Origin: Pseudomonas sp. MF4836
GTDB taxonomy: Bacteria > Pseudomonadota > Gammaproteobacteria > Pseudomonadales > Pseudomonadaceae
Direction: 5' to 3'
DNA: 64,000 nt
Assembly: GCF_002018875.1 (NCBI RefSeq)
Contig: NZ_MVOL01000001.1
Coordinates: forward strand, 496,001 to 560,000
Part shown: positions 17,057 to 24,926 of the stretch, in pieces
Position numbering within the stretch: position 1 is the stretch's first letter
Layout of the letters: each line of letters begins with the position of its first letter
Program-made: the position numbers and the translations under genes
The notes under the pieces: model-generated
What the model was told of the DNA's origin: nothing
Databases searched by the model: none
What the model saw: the letters and a program-made list of their open reading frames with translations, nothing else

Positions 17057-18346
17057 ATGAGCCTCGATTCCCGCCTCCCCATGTTCCGTAGCATGACCCC
17101 GGCCGAACGCCTGAATCACTTGCAGGAGTTGCTGCAACTGCCCGGTGCCGATGTGGCGCTGCTGCGCGATGCCGGAGCACTGCCGCTGGAAATCGCCGAT
17201 GGCATGATCGAAAACGTGATCGGAAAATTCGAATTGCCCTATGCGGTGGCCAGCAACTTCCAGATCAATGGCCGCGATGTGATCGTGCCCCTGGTGGTCG
17301 AGGAACCCTCGGTGGTGGCCGCGGCCTCGTTCATGGCCAAGCTGGCCCGCGAAGCCGGGGGGTTCCAGACCTCGAGCTCGCTGCCGCTGATGCGCGCCCA
17401 GGTGCAGATCGTCGAGGTCGAGGACCCGTTCAACGCCCGGCTGAGCCTGATGCGGCGCAAGGCGGAAATCATCGAGCTGGCTAACCGCAAGGATCAGTTG
17501 CTCAACCAGCTGGGCGGCGGCTGCCGGGATATCGAAGTCCATACCTTTGCCCAGAGCCCACGGGGGCCGATGCTGGTGGCGCACTTGATCGTCGATGTGC
17601 GCGACGCCATGGGCGCCAACACCGTGAACACCATGGCCGAAGCCGTGGCGCCGCTGATGGAGGAAATCACCGGCGGCAAGGTGCGGTTGCGCATCCTCTC
17701 CAACCTGGCCGACCTGCGCCTGGCCCGGGCCCAGGTGCGCATTGCCCCCGAGCTGCTGACTACCATCGCGTACAAGGGCGAAGAGGTGATCGAGGGCATC
17801 CTCGATGCCTATAACTTCGCGGTGATCGACCCGTACCGCGCCGCGACCCACAACAAAGGCATCATGAACGGCATCGATCCGCTGATCGTCGCCACCGGCA
17901 ACGACTGGCGCGCGGTGGAGGCGGGGGCCCATGCCTACGCCTGCCGCAACGGCCACTACGGCTCCCTCACCACCTGGGAAAAAGACCGCCAGGGGCACCT
18001 GGTGGGCACCCTGGAAATGCCCATGCCGGTAGGCCTGGTCGGCGGCGCGACCAAGACCCACCCCCTGGCCCAGCTGTCGCTGCGCATTCTCGGGGTCAAG
18101 AGCGCCCAGGAGCTGGCGGAAATCGCCGTGGCCGTGGGCCTGGCGCAAAACCTCGGGGCCTTGCGCGCCCTGTCCACCGAAGGTATCCAGCGCGGGCACA
18201 TGGCCCTGCATGCACGCAACATTGCCTTGTCCGCCGGGGCGCGCGGGCCCGAGGTGGATTGGCTGGTGAAACAGATGGTCGAAGCCCGTGACGTGCGGGC
18301 CGACAACGCGGCGGCGCTGCTGGCACACAAGCGCGCCGAGGGATGA
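17057..18346 (+). CDS. mvaA: Class II HMG-CoA reductase (mevalonate-degrading)
   Basis: A 429-residue enzyme. In catabolic pseudomonads it oxidises mevalonate plus CoA to HMG-CoA with NAD+. The key residues sit at the same numbers as in the Pseudomonas mevalonii enzyme: Glu83 in VEEPS, Lys267 in THNKG, Asp283 in GND and His381 in GHMALHARN. Asp146 (ANRKD), the residue linked to NAD(H) preference there, is also kept. DAMGANTVN (183-191) is the cofactor-binding signature. I chose the ATG at 17057, which gives exactly this register; the open frame continues far upstream without coding sense. ACAGG lies upstream. Its stop overlaps the mvaB start by 4 nt. Confidence 0.97.
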   Translation: MSLDSRLPMFRSMTPAERLNHLQELLQLPGADVALLRDAGALPLEIADGMIENVIGKFELPYAVASNFQINGRDVIVPLVVEEPSVVAAASFMAKLAREAGGFQTSSSLPLMRAQVQIVEVEDPFNARLSLMRRKAEIIELANRKDQLLNQLGGGCRDIEVHTFAQSPRGPMLVAHLIVDVRDAMGANTVNTMAEAVAPLMEEITGGKVRLRILSNLADLRLARAQVRIAPELLTTIAYKGEEVIEGILDAYNFAVIDPYRAATHNKGIMNGIDPLIVATGNDWRAVEAGAHAYACRNGHYGSLTTWEKDRQGHLVGTLEMPMPVGLVGGATKTHPLAQLSLRILGVKSAQELAEIAVAVGLAQNLGALRALSTEGIQRGHMALHARNIALSAGARGPEVDWLVKQMVEARDVRADNAAALLAHKRAEG

Positions 18347-19269
18347 GCCGCGCCGCGCAACAGGCGGTGCGCCTGGTGGAGGTCGGCGCCCGCGATGGCT
18401 TGCAGAACGAGGCGCAGGTCCTCACCCCCGAGGTCCGCCTGCAACTGCTGCAGCGGTTGGCGGATGCCGGCTTGCGCACCCTGGAGGCGGGGGCTTTTGT
18501 CTCGCCGCGCTGGGTGCCGCAAATGGCCGGTTCGGATCAGGTGTTCCAGGCCCTGCCCGAGCGTCCCGGGGTGACCTGGACCGCCCTGGTGCCCAATGTC
18601 CAGGGGCTGGAGGCGGCGCTGGCAGCCGGCTGCCGCGAGGTGGCGGTGTTTGCCGCAGCGTCCGAGGCGTTCTCGCAAAAAAACATCAACTGCTCGATTG
18701 CCCGCAGCCTGGAGCGTTTCGACACGGTGTTGCAGGGCGCGCGCGCGGCCGGGATCAAGGTCCGGGGTTATGTGTCGTGCGTCATGGAGTGCCCGTTCAG
18801 CGGACGGGTCGAGCCCGAGGCGGTGGCCACGGTCAGCGCCGCGCTGTACGCCATGGGCTGCTATGAAATCAGCTTGGGGGATACCCTGGGCAGCGGCACG
18901 CCGAGGGCCACTCGCGCCTTGATCAAGGCGTGCAGCCGGGTGGTGCCGGTGGCGGCCCTGGCCGGGCATTTTCATGACACCTACGGCATGGCCGTGGCCA
19001 ACGTGCACAGCGCGCTGGAGGCCGGGGTCCGGGTGTTCGACAGCTCGGTCGCGGGTTTGGGGGGCTGTCCGTATTCCCCGGGCGCCACCGGTAATGTGGC
19101 CACCGAAGACCTGGTGTACCTGCTGGATGGCCTGGGGATGGAGCATGGCGTCGACCTGGATCGGCTGATGGCGGCCGGGGCCTTTATCAATGCCCGGCTG
19201 GGCCGGGAAACCGGGTCGAAGGTGGCGCAGGCGTTGCAGGCCAAGGGACGGCTCGCCATCGGCCATTGA
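18343..19269 (+). CDS. mvaB: Hydroxymethylglutaryl-CoA lyase
   Basis: A 308-residue DRE-TIM metallolyase that splits HMG-CoA into acetoacetate and acetyl-CoA. The metal- and substrate-binding start is [12 protein letters not shown]. The [13 protein letters not shown] histidine pair is present. The G-loop [19 protein letters not shown] carries the catalytic cysteine typical of HMG-CoA lyases. It is translationally coupled to mvaA by ATGA. Together the two enzymes complete the conversion of mevalonate to central metabolites. Confidence 0.96.
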   Translation: MSRAAQQAVRLVEVGARDGLQNEAQVLTPEVRLQLLQRLADAGLRTLEAGAFVSPRWVPQMAGSDQVFQALPERPGVTWTALVPNVQGLEAALAAGCREVAVFAAASEAFSQKNINCSIARSLERFDTVLQGARAAGIKVRGYVSCVMECPFSGRVEPEAVATVSAALYAMGCYEISLGDTLGSGTPRATRALIKACSRVVPVAALAGHFHDTYGMAVANVHSALEAGVRVFDSSVAGLGGCPYSPGATGNVATEDLVYLLDGLGMEHGVDLDRLMAAGAFINARLGRETGSKVAQALQAKGRLAIGH

Positions 19270-19327
19270 GTGGTATCTCTTCACGTGCATAACAATAAAA
19301 GCCCGCAGGGGCGGTGGGAGAAGTGCT

Positions 19328-19792
19328 TTGAAACCCGAACTCTATGAAGTGTGGGGCGACACGGTTGACGGTCGTCACCTGATCTATTCGATCGGCATTG
19401 GTGCCTGCGTCAGCCTCGGCGCATTTTTCGGTGCCCAGCACCTGCTCAATGGCTGGGTCGAGTCGGCGCAGATGGCGCGGGCCTACGCCATGTTGCTGGG
19501 GATTGTCGGCTGCCTGATCGGCGGCGCCGTCAGTGCCCGTCTGTTCAAGCCCAAGCGCCACGTGGTGGAACACCAGGCGGATCTGGGGACGCGGACCCAG
19601 GTCCTGATTGAGCTGCAAAGCGAATTCGGCGACCTGGGGCGGCTCAGCGACCTGCCGCCGGAAACCATCGCCGAACTGCGGGAAATGGACCTCTATGAAC
19701 TGTTCGCCCAGTACGAGCAGGCTCAGGTCGCGCCGGCAACCGGCAGTGACTTGCCGGCTGCCGTCGGCCCCGTACAAGGTGTCCGCCCATGA
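19328..19792 (+). CDS. Small membrane protein partnered with a TctA-like permease
   Basis: 154 residues from a TTG start at 19328 supported by GGGAG with 7-nt spacing. The open frame begins further upstream inside mvaB, but that part is out of place. Two hydrophobic segments, near residues 19-40 and 49-70, are followed by a soluble acidic tail rich in Gln and Leu. Its stop overlaps the start of the TctA-like permease by 4 nt. It may act as the small TctB-like subunit, but the sequence does not resemble TctB clearly. I call it an unknown permease partner by position. Confidence 0.7.
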   Translation: MKPELYEVWGDTVDGRHLIYSIGIGACVSLGAFFGAQHLLNGWVESAQMARAYAMLLGIVGCLIGGAVSARLFKPKRHVVEHQADLGTRTQVLIELQSEFGDLGRLSDLPPETIAELREMDLYELFAQYEQAQVAPATGSDLPAAVGPVQGVRP

Positions 19793-21177
19793 TCGCGCCC
19801 TTGCTCGACACACTCCTGATGGCCCTGGGCATGGGCATCCTCGGTGCGGTGATCTTTGCCGGCATCGGCCTGATTTCCGGCAGCGATGAAACCACCACCC
19901 TGGCGCCCCTGACCCTGCTGGTGGTGCTGCTCGGCGTGCCGGCGCCCGGGGTGCTGACCTTCTTCCTGGCCGGCGCGGTGGCCAAGCACATGACCCACGC
20001 GGTGCCCACGGCGCTGCTGGGAATTCCCGGCGACACCATGGCCACGCCATTGATGCGCGAGGCCAACTTCCTGCGCAACCTGGGGGTGCCGCACATTGCC
20101 CTGCGCAAGATGATTTCCGGTGCGGTGATCGCGGCCTTGATCGCGGTGCCGATGGCGGTGTTGTTCGCGGTGATGCTGGCGCCGTTCGGCGACATGATCA
20201 AACACGCGGCGCCCTGGGTCTTTCTCGCAGCGGCGGTGGCCATTGCCTGGTTTTCCAAGGGGCGGCTGGCGGCGGTGCTGACCCTGATCCCATTCGTGAT
20301 GGTGATCCTCGGCCTGCAAAGCTTCACCGGGCAGTACGGGGTCAAGCTCAGCGTCAGTTATTTCCTGGGGATCGCCATCGGGCCGTTGATCGCCGCGCTG
20401 TTTTCCATGCTGGCCCCGGCGGAGCGGGCGAAGATGCGCCGCGATCAGGTGCGGACCTTTTCGCTGTCGCCGGACGTCAAGAGCTGGGGCGGATTCTTCC
20501 CCAACCCGCTCAAGGTCCTGGACCGCAAGCAAAGCCTGTGGACCGGCATCACCGCGGTGATTTCCAGTGCCACCTTCGTCTTCAGCCCGGTGGCCATGAC
20601 CGTGATCATGGGCGAGCTGGTGGGCTCCCGGGTGCGGCATGTCTACCACCGCCTGACCACGGTGATTACCGCGCGCAATGGCGTGACCGAGGCCACCTAC
20701 ATCGCCGAAGCGTTGATCCCGCTGATCGCCTTCGGCCTGCCCCTGAGCCCGGTGGCCGCGGGGCCGGCAGCGCCGCTGTTCAACGCGCCACCACGCTTCA
20801 GCGTCGACGCGGCCTCGGGCCAGGTCAATAACCTGCACTCGCTGCTCAGCACCTGGGAGTTCCTCGGCTACGGCCTGCTGGCGGTGGTGGTGGCGATCCT
20901 GATTGCCTACCCCTTCACCATGAATTACGCCCACCGCGCGGCGTCCTATGTGTCGCGCAAGATCAGCCATGAAGCGGTGATCGCGACTTTTGTCGGGCTG
21001 ATCCTGGTGATCGGCATCTGGGAGGGCGGTTTGCTCGGCCTGTTGGTGATCGTCACCGTGGGCCTGCTGGGCGGTTTTCTCTCGCGTTTCCTGGGGTTCA
21101 ACATCGGCGTGCAGTTCATGGGCTACTACACCGCCGTACTCACGGTGCCGGCCCTGGCCGCGCTGCTGGGTGCCTGA
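19789..21177 (+). CDS. Tripartite tricarboxylate transporter permease (TctA-like)
   Basis: A 462-residue integral membrane protein with about 11-12 hydrophobic segments. The TctA-type signatures are GIGLISGSDETTTLAP near residue 23, AVPTALLGIPGDTMATPLM near 67, and the second-half repeat ARNGVTEATYIAEALIPLIAFGLP. TctA permeases normally work with a small subunit and a periplasmic binding protein of the Bug family. No binding protein is found here. Position in the mva operon suggests it imports mevalonate or a related hydroxy acid, which is an inference. It starts on an ATG overlapping the small partner's stop. Confidence 0.85.
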   Translation: MIAPLLDTLLMALGMGILGAVIFAGIGLISGSDETTTLAPLTLLVVLLGVPAPGVLTFFLAGAVAKHMTHAVPTALLGIPGDTMATPLMREANFLRNLGVPHIALRKMISGAVIAALIAVPMAVLFAVMLAPFGDMIKHAAPWVFLAAAVAIAWFSKGRLAAVLTLIPFVMVILGLQSFTGQYGVKLSVSYFLGIAIGPLIAALFSMLAPAERAKMRRDQVRTFSLSPDVKSWGGFFPNPLKVLDRKQSLWTGITAVISSATFVFSPVAMTVIMGELVGSRVRHVYHRLTTVITARNGVTEATYIAEALIPLIAFGLPLSPVAAGPAAPLFNAPPRFSVDAASGQVNNLHSLLSTWEFLGYGLLAVVVAILIAYPFTMNYAHRAASYVSRKISHEAVIATFVGLILVIGIWEGGLLGLLVIVTVGLLGGFLSRFLGFNIGVQFMGYYTAVLTVPALAALLGA

Positions 21178-21214
21178 CCTATGGCCTGCATAACAACACT
21201 ATCGGGGTTTCATC

Positions 21215-22237
21215 ATGCCTAAGCTGATTGCGCTCTCCCTGCTGTTTGCCCTTGTCGCTGCGGGCCCTGGAGTCCAGGCCGCCGAGCCGTTGCCGAGTCT
21301 GACCTACCCACCGGGTGGCGCCCGGTTGCAGGCGCTGCCGGTGGCCGAGCGCGACCTGCCGACGGTCACCGCCCAGCGCTGGCTCCAGGTCTCGGACCAG
21401 GGCTTGCAGCTCGAAGGGCCGTCGTTCGACCGCGCCGGCAACCTGCTGTTTGTCGAAGTCTTCGGCGGCCAGGTGCTCAAGGCCGATCCCCAGGGCCGGC
21501 TAAGTGTTGTGGTGCCAAAGAACGCCCTGGGCTCGGCCGGGCTGGCGATCCACAAGGATGGGCGGCTGTTCGTGGCCGGCCTGGGCAACTTCAAGGACAG
21601 CGGCAACCTCACGGTCTACAACGCCGACGGCTCGGACCCGCAGGTGCTCATCGCCGGCGACCGGCACTTTCTGGTGGATGACCTGGTGTTCGACCGCCAG
21701 GGCGGCTTCTACTTCACCGACTTCAAGGGCACCTCCACCGAACCCACCGGCGGCGTGTACTACGTGGCGCCAGGCAGCCAGCAGATCGTGCCGATCCTGC
21801 CCAGGCTGGCCATCGCCAACGGCATTGCCCTGTCGCCCGACGGCAAGACCCTGTGGGTCACCGAGTTCGCCACCGGGCTGCTGCACCGTATTGAGCTCAA
21901 GGATGCGCAGACCATCGCCCCGTTTGGCGAGGCGGTGGTGTACCGCTTCAACGGCCCGTCGCCGGACTCGATGCGGGTCGATCAGGACGGCAACCTGTAT
22001 GTGGCCCAGTACAGCCAGGGGCGGGTGCTGGTGCTCAACCCCAACGGCCTGCCGATCGGCCAGATCCTGATCCCGGGGCGTGACGACGGGCACTTCCTGC
22101 GCTCCACCAGCCTGGCGCTCAAACCCGGCACCAACGAGGTGTACCTGGTGGCCAGCGACGGCGACCTGGGGCAGGGCAGCGCCATCTTCCGGGCCCGGGG
22201 GTTCGCCAAGGCGTTGCCGTTGTATTCCCATCAGTGA
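21215..22237 (+). CDS. Exported SMP-30/gluconolactonase-type beta-propeller
   Basis: 340 residues with a signal peptide ending near GVQAAE, then a six-bladed propeller of the SMP-30/Drp35 type. Typical strands are GPSFDRAGNLLFVEVFGG, FVDDLVFD-like VDDLVFDRQGGFYFTD, ANGIALSPDGKTLWVTE and PDSMRVDQDGNLYVAQ. These supply the acidic and Asn metal ligands (Glu in the first blade, Asn in ANG, Asp in PDSM). The family hydrolyses lactones. As the last gene of the mevalonate operon it is well placed to open mevalonolactone to mevalonate in the periplasm before uptake. That substrate is an inference. It lies 37 bases after the permease. Confidence 0.85.
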   Translation: MPKLIALSLLFALVAAGPGVQAAEPLPSLTYPPGGARLQALPVAERDLPTVTAQRWLQVSDQGLQLEGPSFDRAGNLLFVEVFGGQVLKADPQGRLSVVVPKNALGSAGLAIHKDGRLFVAGLGNFKDSGNLTVYNADGSDPQVLIAGDRHFLVDDLVFDRQGGFYFTDFKGTSTEPTGGVYYVAPGSQQIVPILPRLAIANGIALSPDGKTLWVTEFATGLLHRIELKDAQTIAPFGEAVVYRFNGPSPDSMRVDQDGNLYVAQYSQGRVLVLNPNGLPIGQILIPGRDDGHFLRSTSLALKPGTNEVYLVASDGDLGQGSAIFRARGFAKALPLYSHQ

Positions 22238-22250
22238 CGGCGAGGCGGAG

Positions 22251-23018
22251 TCAGGCTCCGGGCGCGCCCAGGGGAATCGGATACAGGCCATGGGGGCTGT
22301 CATGCCAGGCGAACCCCAGGCCGAACGCCTGTTCCAGCCAGCCGGCCTGCCGGACTGCCTGGGGGCTGCCCGTGCCCAGCAGGCGGCCTTCGGCCAGGAC
22401 CGCGATGCGGTCGGCGAAGCGCATCGCCAGTCCCAGGTCGTGCAGCACCAGCAGTTGCGCGCAATGGTCCAGGCGGCTGCGCAGGTAGTTCATCAGGCTC
22501 AGTTGGTGGGCGATGTCCAGGGCGGCGGTGGGTTCGTCGGCCAACAGCAGGGGCGAGTCGGCGGCCAGCGCCCAGCCGATCCCGGCTCGTGCCCGCTCGC
22601 CGCCGGACAGCTGGGACAGCCGCCGCTGCAGCAGGTGGCGGATGTCCAGGGAGTGGATCAGCGCCCGAGGCAACGGCTGGCCGTGCAGCGCCGGGTTGCG
22701 TCGGGCGCCCAGGCTCAGCAGCTCGGCCACTTGCAGGTCCCATTGGCTGCGAAAGTCCTGGGGCAGGTAGGCAAGCCGTTGCGCACGCTGCGCCGCGGGC
22801 CAGGCGGCAAGGGGCCGTTGCTGCAACTGCACCTGCCCGGCGCTGGTCGGCTGCACCCCGGCCAGGGCGCGCAGGGCGCTGCTTTTGCCCGAGCCGTTGG
22901 GGCCGACCAGCACCAGCAGCTCGCCGGGTTGCAGGTCCAGGTTGAAGTCATGCAGCACCGCTTGGCCGGCGTGTTCGACACACAGGCCCCGGGCCTGGAG
23001 GACGGGAGCGATGCTCAT
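22251..23018 (-). CDS. btuD: Cobalamin-type ABC importer ATPase (BtuD-like)
   Basis: 255-residue FecE/BtuD-family ATPase. Walker A is GPNGSGKSS, the Q-loop is YLPQDF, the signature is LSGGERARAGIGWAL, Walker B is LLLADEPTAALD, and the switch His is in VLHDLG. I chose the ATG at 23018, which overlaps the permease stop by 4 nt; an upstream frame extension lacks family sequence. It is the last gene of the operon led by the cobalamin riboswitch. The substrate is therefore probably cobalamin or another corrinoid, although the ATPase sequence alone would also fit ferric siderophores. Confidence 0.88.
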   Translation of the reverse strand: MSIAPVLQARGLCVEHAGQAVLHDFNLDLQPGELLVLVGPNGSGKSSALRALAGVQPTSAGQVQLQQRPLAAWPAAQRAQRLAYLPQDFRSQWDLQVAELLSLGARRNPALHGQPLPRALIHSLDIRHLLQRRLSQLSGGERARAGIGWALAADSPLLLADEPTAALDIAHQLSLMNYLRSRLDHCAQLLVLHDLGLAMRFADRIAVLAEGRLLGTGSPQAVRQAGWLEQAFGLGFAWHDSPHGLYPIPLGAPGA

Positions 23019-24022
23019 GGGGCAGGCCTCGTGCGGGTCAGCAAGACAATGAAAAACGGCGCGCCGAGCAGGGCGGTCAGCAACCCCAGGGGGATTTCCG
23101 CCGGTGGCAGCAGGCTGCGAGCCAGGCCATCGAGCAGCGCCAGCAGGGCGCCGCTGACCAGGGCACTGGCCACGATCAGGCGCTGGTGGGTCGGGCCCAG
23201 CAGCCAACGCACGGCATGGGGCGCGACCAGCCCGACAAACCCCACCAGCCCGCCCCAGGACACCGCCAGCGCGGTGATCGCCGCCGCCAGCAACAGCGCC
23301 AGGTTGATAAAGCGCCGGGGCCGCAGACCCATGCTGTAGGCCACCTGATCGCCGAACCCCAGCAGGTCCAGGCCATGGGCCAGGCGCCGGGCCGCCAGTA
23401 GCGCGAGGAGGGTGAGCAGGCCCAGCAGGCCGAGTGCGGCGAAGTCCGGGGTGTGGATGCCGCCCAGGGTCCAGCTCAGCACCACTTGCAGGTTGACCGT
23501 TTCATCCGACAGCGCCAGCAGCAGCAAGCTGCGCACGGCGCCGAGCAGGGCGGCAACGGCGATGCCGGCCAGCAGCAGGCCGCTGGTGTCGTTGATCCGC
23601 GTCAGTCGGGTGATCAGCAGCACCAGCAAGGTCGCGCCCCAGGCTCCGGCAAAAGCCAGCAGCGGCAGGCTCAGGGCCAATGCCAGCGGCAGCGGCACCA
23701 GCAGCGCAATGGCCGCCCCCACCGCCGCCCCCGGGGCGCTGCCAAGCAGGTAGGGCTCGGCCAGCGGATTGCGAAACACGCCCTGGAAAATCACCCCGGC
23801 CAGGCCCAGGCAGGCACCGACGCAAAAAGCCGCCAGCACCCGCGGCAGGCGCCAGGTCAGCAGCAGTTGGGCAAAGGGCGAATCGCTGCCGTGCCACAGC
23901 GCCACGGCGTCGCTCCAGTGGGCCAGTTCGGCGCCCAGCCACAGGGCAATCAGGATCGCCGGGATCGGCGTCAGGCACAGCAGGCGGTAGCGGCGGTCGA
24001 CGCGGCGGGCGGCCCGGGTCAT
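23015..24022 (-). CDS. btuC: Cobalamin-type ABC importer permease (BtuC-like)
   Basis: 335-residue FecCD/BtuC-family permease with about ten hydrophobic segments. The family stretches LPRVLAAFCVGACLGLAGVIFQGVFRNPLAEPYLLG and WGGLVGFVGLVAPHAVR (split by the membrane segments) match the coupling and gate regions. Starts and stops overlap its neighbours by 4 nt on both sides. The corrinoid substrate is inferred from the riboswitch and the BtuB-like receptor in the same operon. Confidence 0.9.
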   Translation of the reverse strand: MTRAARRVDRRYRLLCLTPIPAILIALWLGAELAHWSDAVALWHGSDSPFAQLLLTWRLPRVLAAFCVGACLGLAGVIFQGVFRNPLAEPYLLGSAPGAAVGAAIALLVPLPLALALSLPLLAFAGAWGATLLVLLITRLTRINDTSGLLLAGIAVAALLGAVRSLLLLALSDETVNLQVVLSWTLGGIHTPDFAALGLLGLLTLLALLAARRLAHGLDLLGFGDQVAYSMGLRPRRFINLALLLAAAITALAVSWGGLVGFVGLVAPHAVRWLLGPTHQRLIVASALVSGALLALLDGLARSLLPPAEIPLGLLTALLGAPFFIVLLTRTRPAP

Positions 24023-24921
24023 GGCGTGATCTCGCTCAGGGGCTTGGGAAACAGCTCAGGGTGCAGCAGCGCCGCCAGTTGCTCGACGCCTTCAACCACC
24101 CGCGGGCCGGGGATCAGCAGCAGGGCGCGGGGCAGGCTGTCGACCCGGCCCTCGGCCACTGCGGCAATGCTCTGCCAGCCGGGGCGCGATCCCAGGCTGG
24201 CGGCCTGTTGCGGGCTGCCGGCGACGATGATCCGGGTGGGGTTGGCGTGGTACACCGACTCGCCGCCGACCTGGCTCAGGCGGCTGTCGGCGAACAGGTT
24301 GCGCCCGCCTGCCAGGCGCAGGATGTCGCTGGTGTAGTTGTGCCCGCGCAGGGTCAGGTAGCTGCCGCGATCGTTACTGCCGGTTTCCAGGTACACCGCC
24401 ACCGGCGGCTGCCCGGCCAGGCGCGCCTGGACCGCCGCGAGGCGTGCCTGCATGTGCTCGATCAGCTGTTCGGCGCCGCTTTCATGGCCGGTGGCCTGGC
24501 CCAGCAGGCGGATGTTGGCCTGCACCGCGACCAGGTCGCGGTGGTTGAGCACCAGGGCCGGAATGCCGATGCGCTGCAAGGGATCGACCAGGGTTGCGGC
24601 CTGCCGCGCCGGGGTCATGATCACCAGGTCGGCGCGCAGCCGGGCAATGGCTTCCACGGAAAACCCCAGGCGCCCACCGACCTTGGCCCGGGCGGCGATG
24701 TCGGCGGGGTAGCGGGTCCATGCCTCGACCCCGACGATGGCATCGCCGGCACCGATCGCCGCCAGCATCTCGACGTTGCTGGCGAAGATCGCGACGATGC
24801 GCTGCGGCTTGTGCCGGATCTCCACCGAGCGTCCCAGGGAGTCGACCAGGGTCCGGGGGAAGCCCTCATCCGCACGCACGCCAGGGCTTGCCAAAAGGCA
24901 CAACAGCAGTAGCCAGCGCAC
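24019..24921 (-). CDS. btuF: Cobalamin-type periplasmic binding protein (BtuF-like)
   Basis: 300 residues with a GTG start and a signal peptide (LLLLCLLASPGVRA). It is a type III binding-protein fold with the BtuF/FecB layout: two lobes joined by a long helix near residue 150, DSLGRSVEIRHKPQRIV at the start, and RADLVIMTP in lobe 1. It passes solute from the TonB receptor to the permease. It lies 5 bases downstream of the receptor gene and is coupled to the permease. Corrinoid binding is inferred from context. Confidence 0.87.
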   Translation of the reverse strand: MRWLLLLCLLASPGVRADEGFPRTLVDSLGRSVEIRHKPQRIVAIFASNVEMLAAIGAGDAIVGVEAWTRYPADIAARAKVGGRLGFSVEAIARLRADLVIMTPARQAATLVDPLQRIGIPALVLNHRDLVAVQANIRLLGQATGHESGAEQLIEHMQARLAAVQARLAGQPPVAVYLETGSNDRGSYLTLRGHNYTSDILRLAGGRNLFADSRLSQVGGESVYHANPTRIIVAGSPQQAASLGSRPGWQSIAAVAEGRVDSLPRALLLIPGPRVVEGVEQLAALLHPELFPKPLSEITP

Positions 24922-24926
24922 CCGGC

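Noticed and set aside
17024..18328. 434-residue minus-strand frame opposite mvaA
   Set aside because: The plus-strand protein has HMG-CoA reductase residues at exact family positions.
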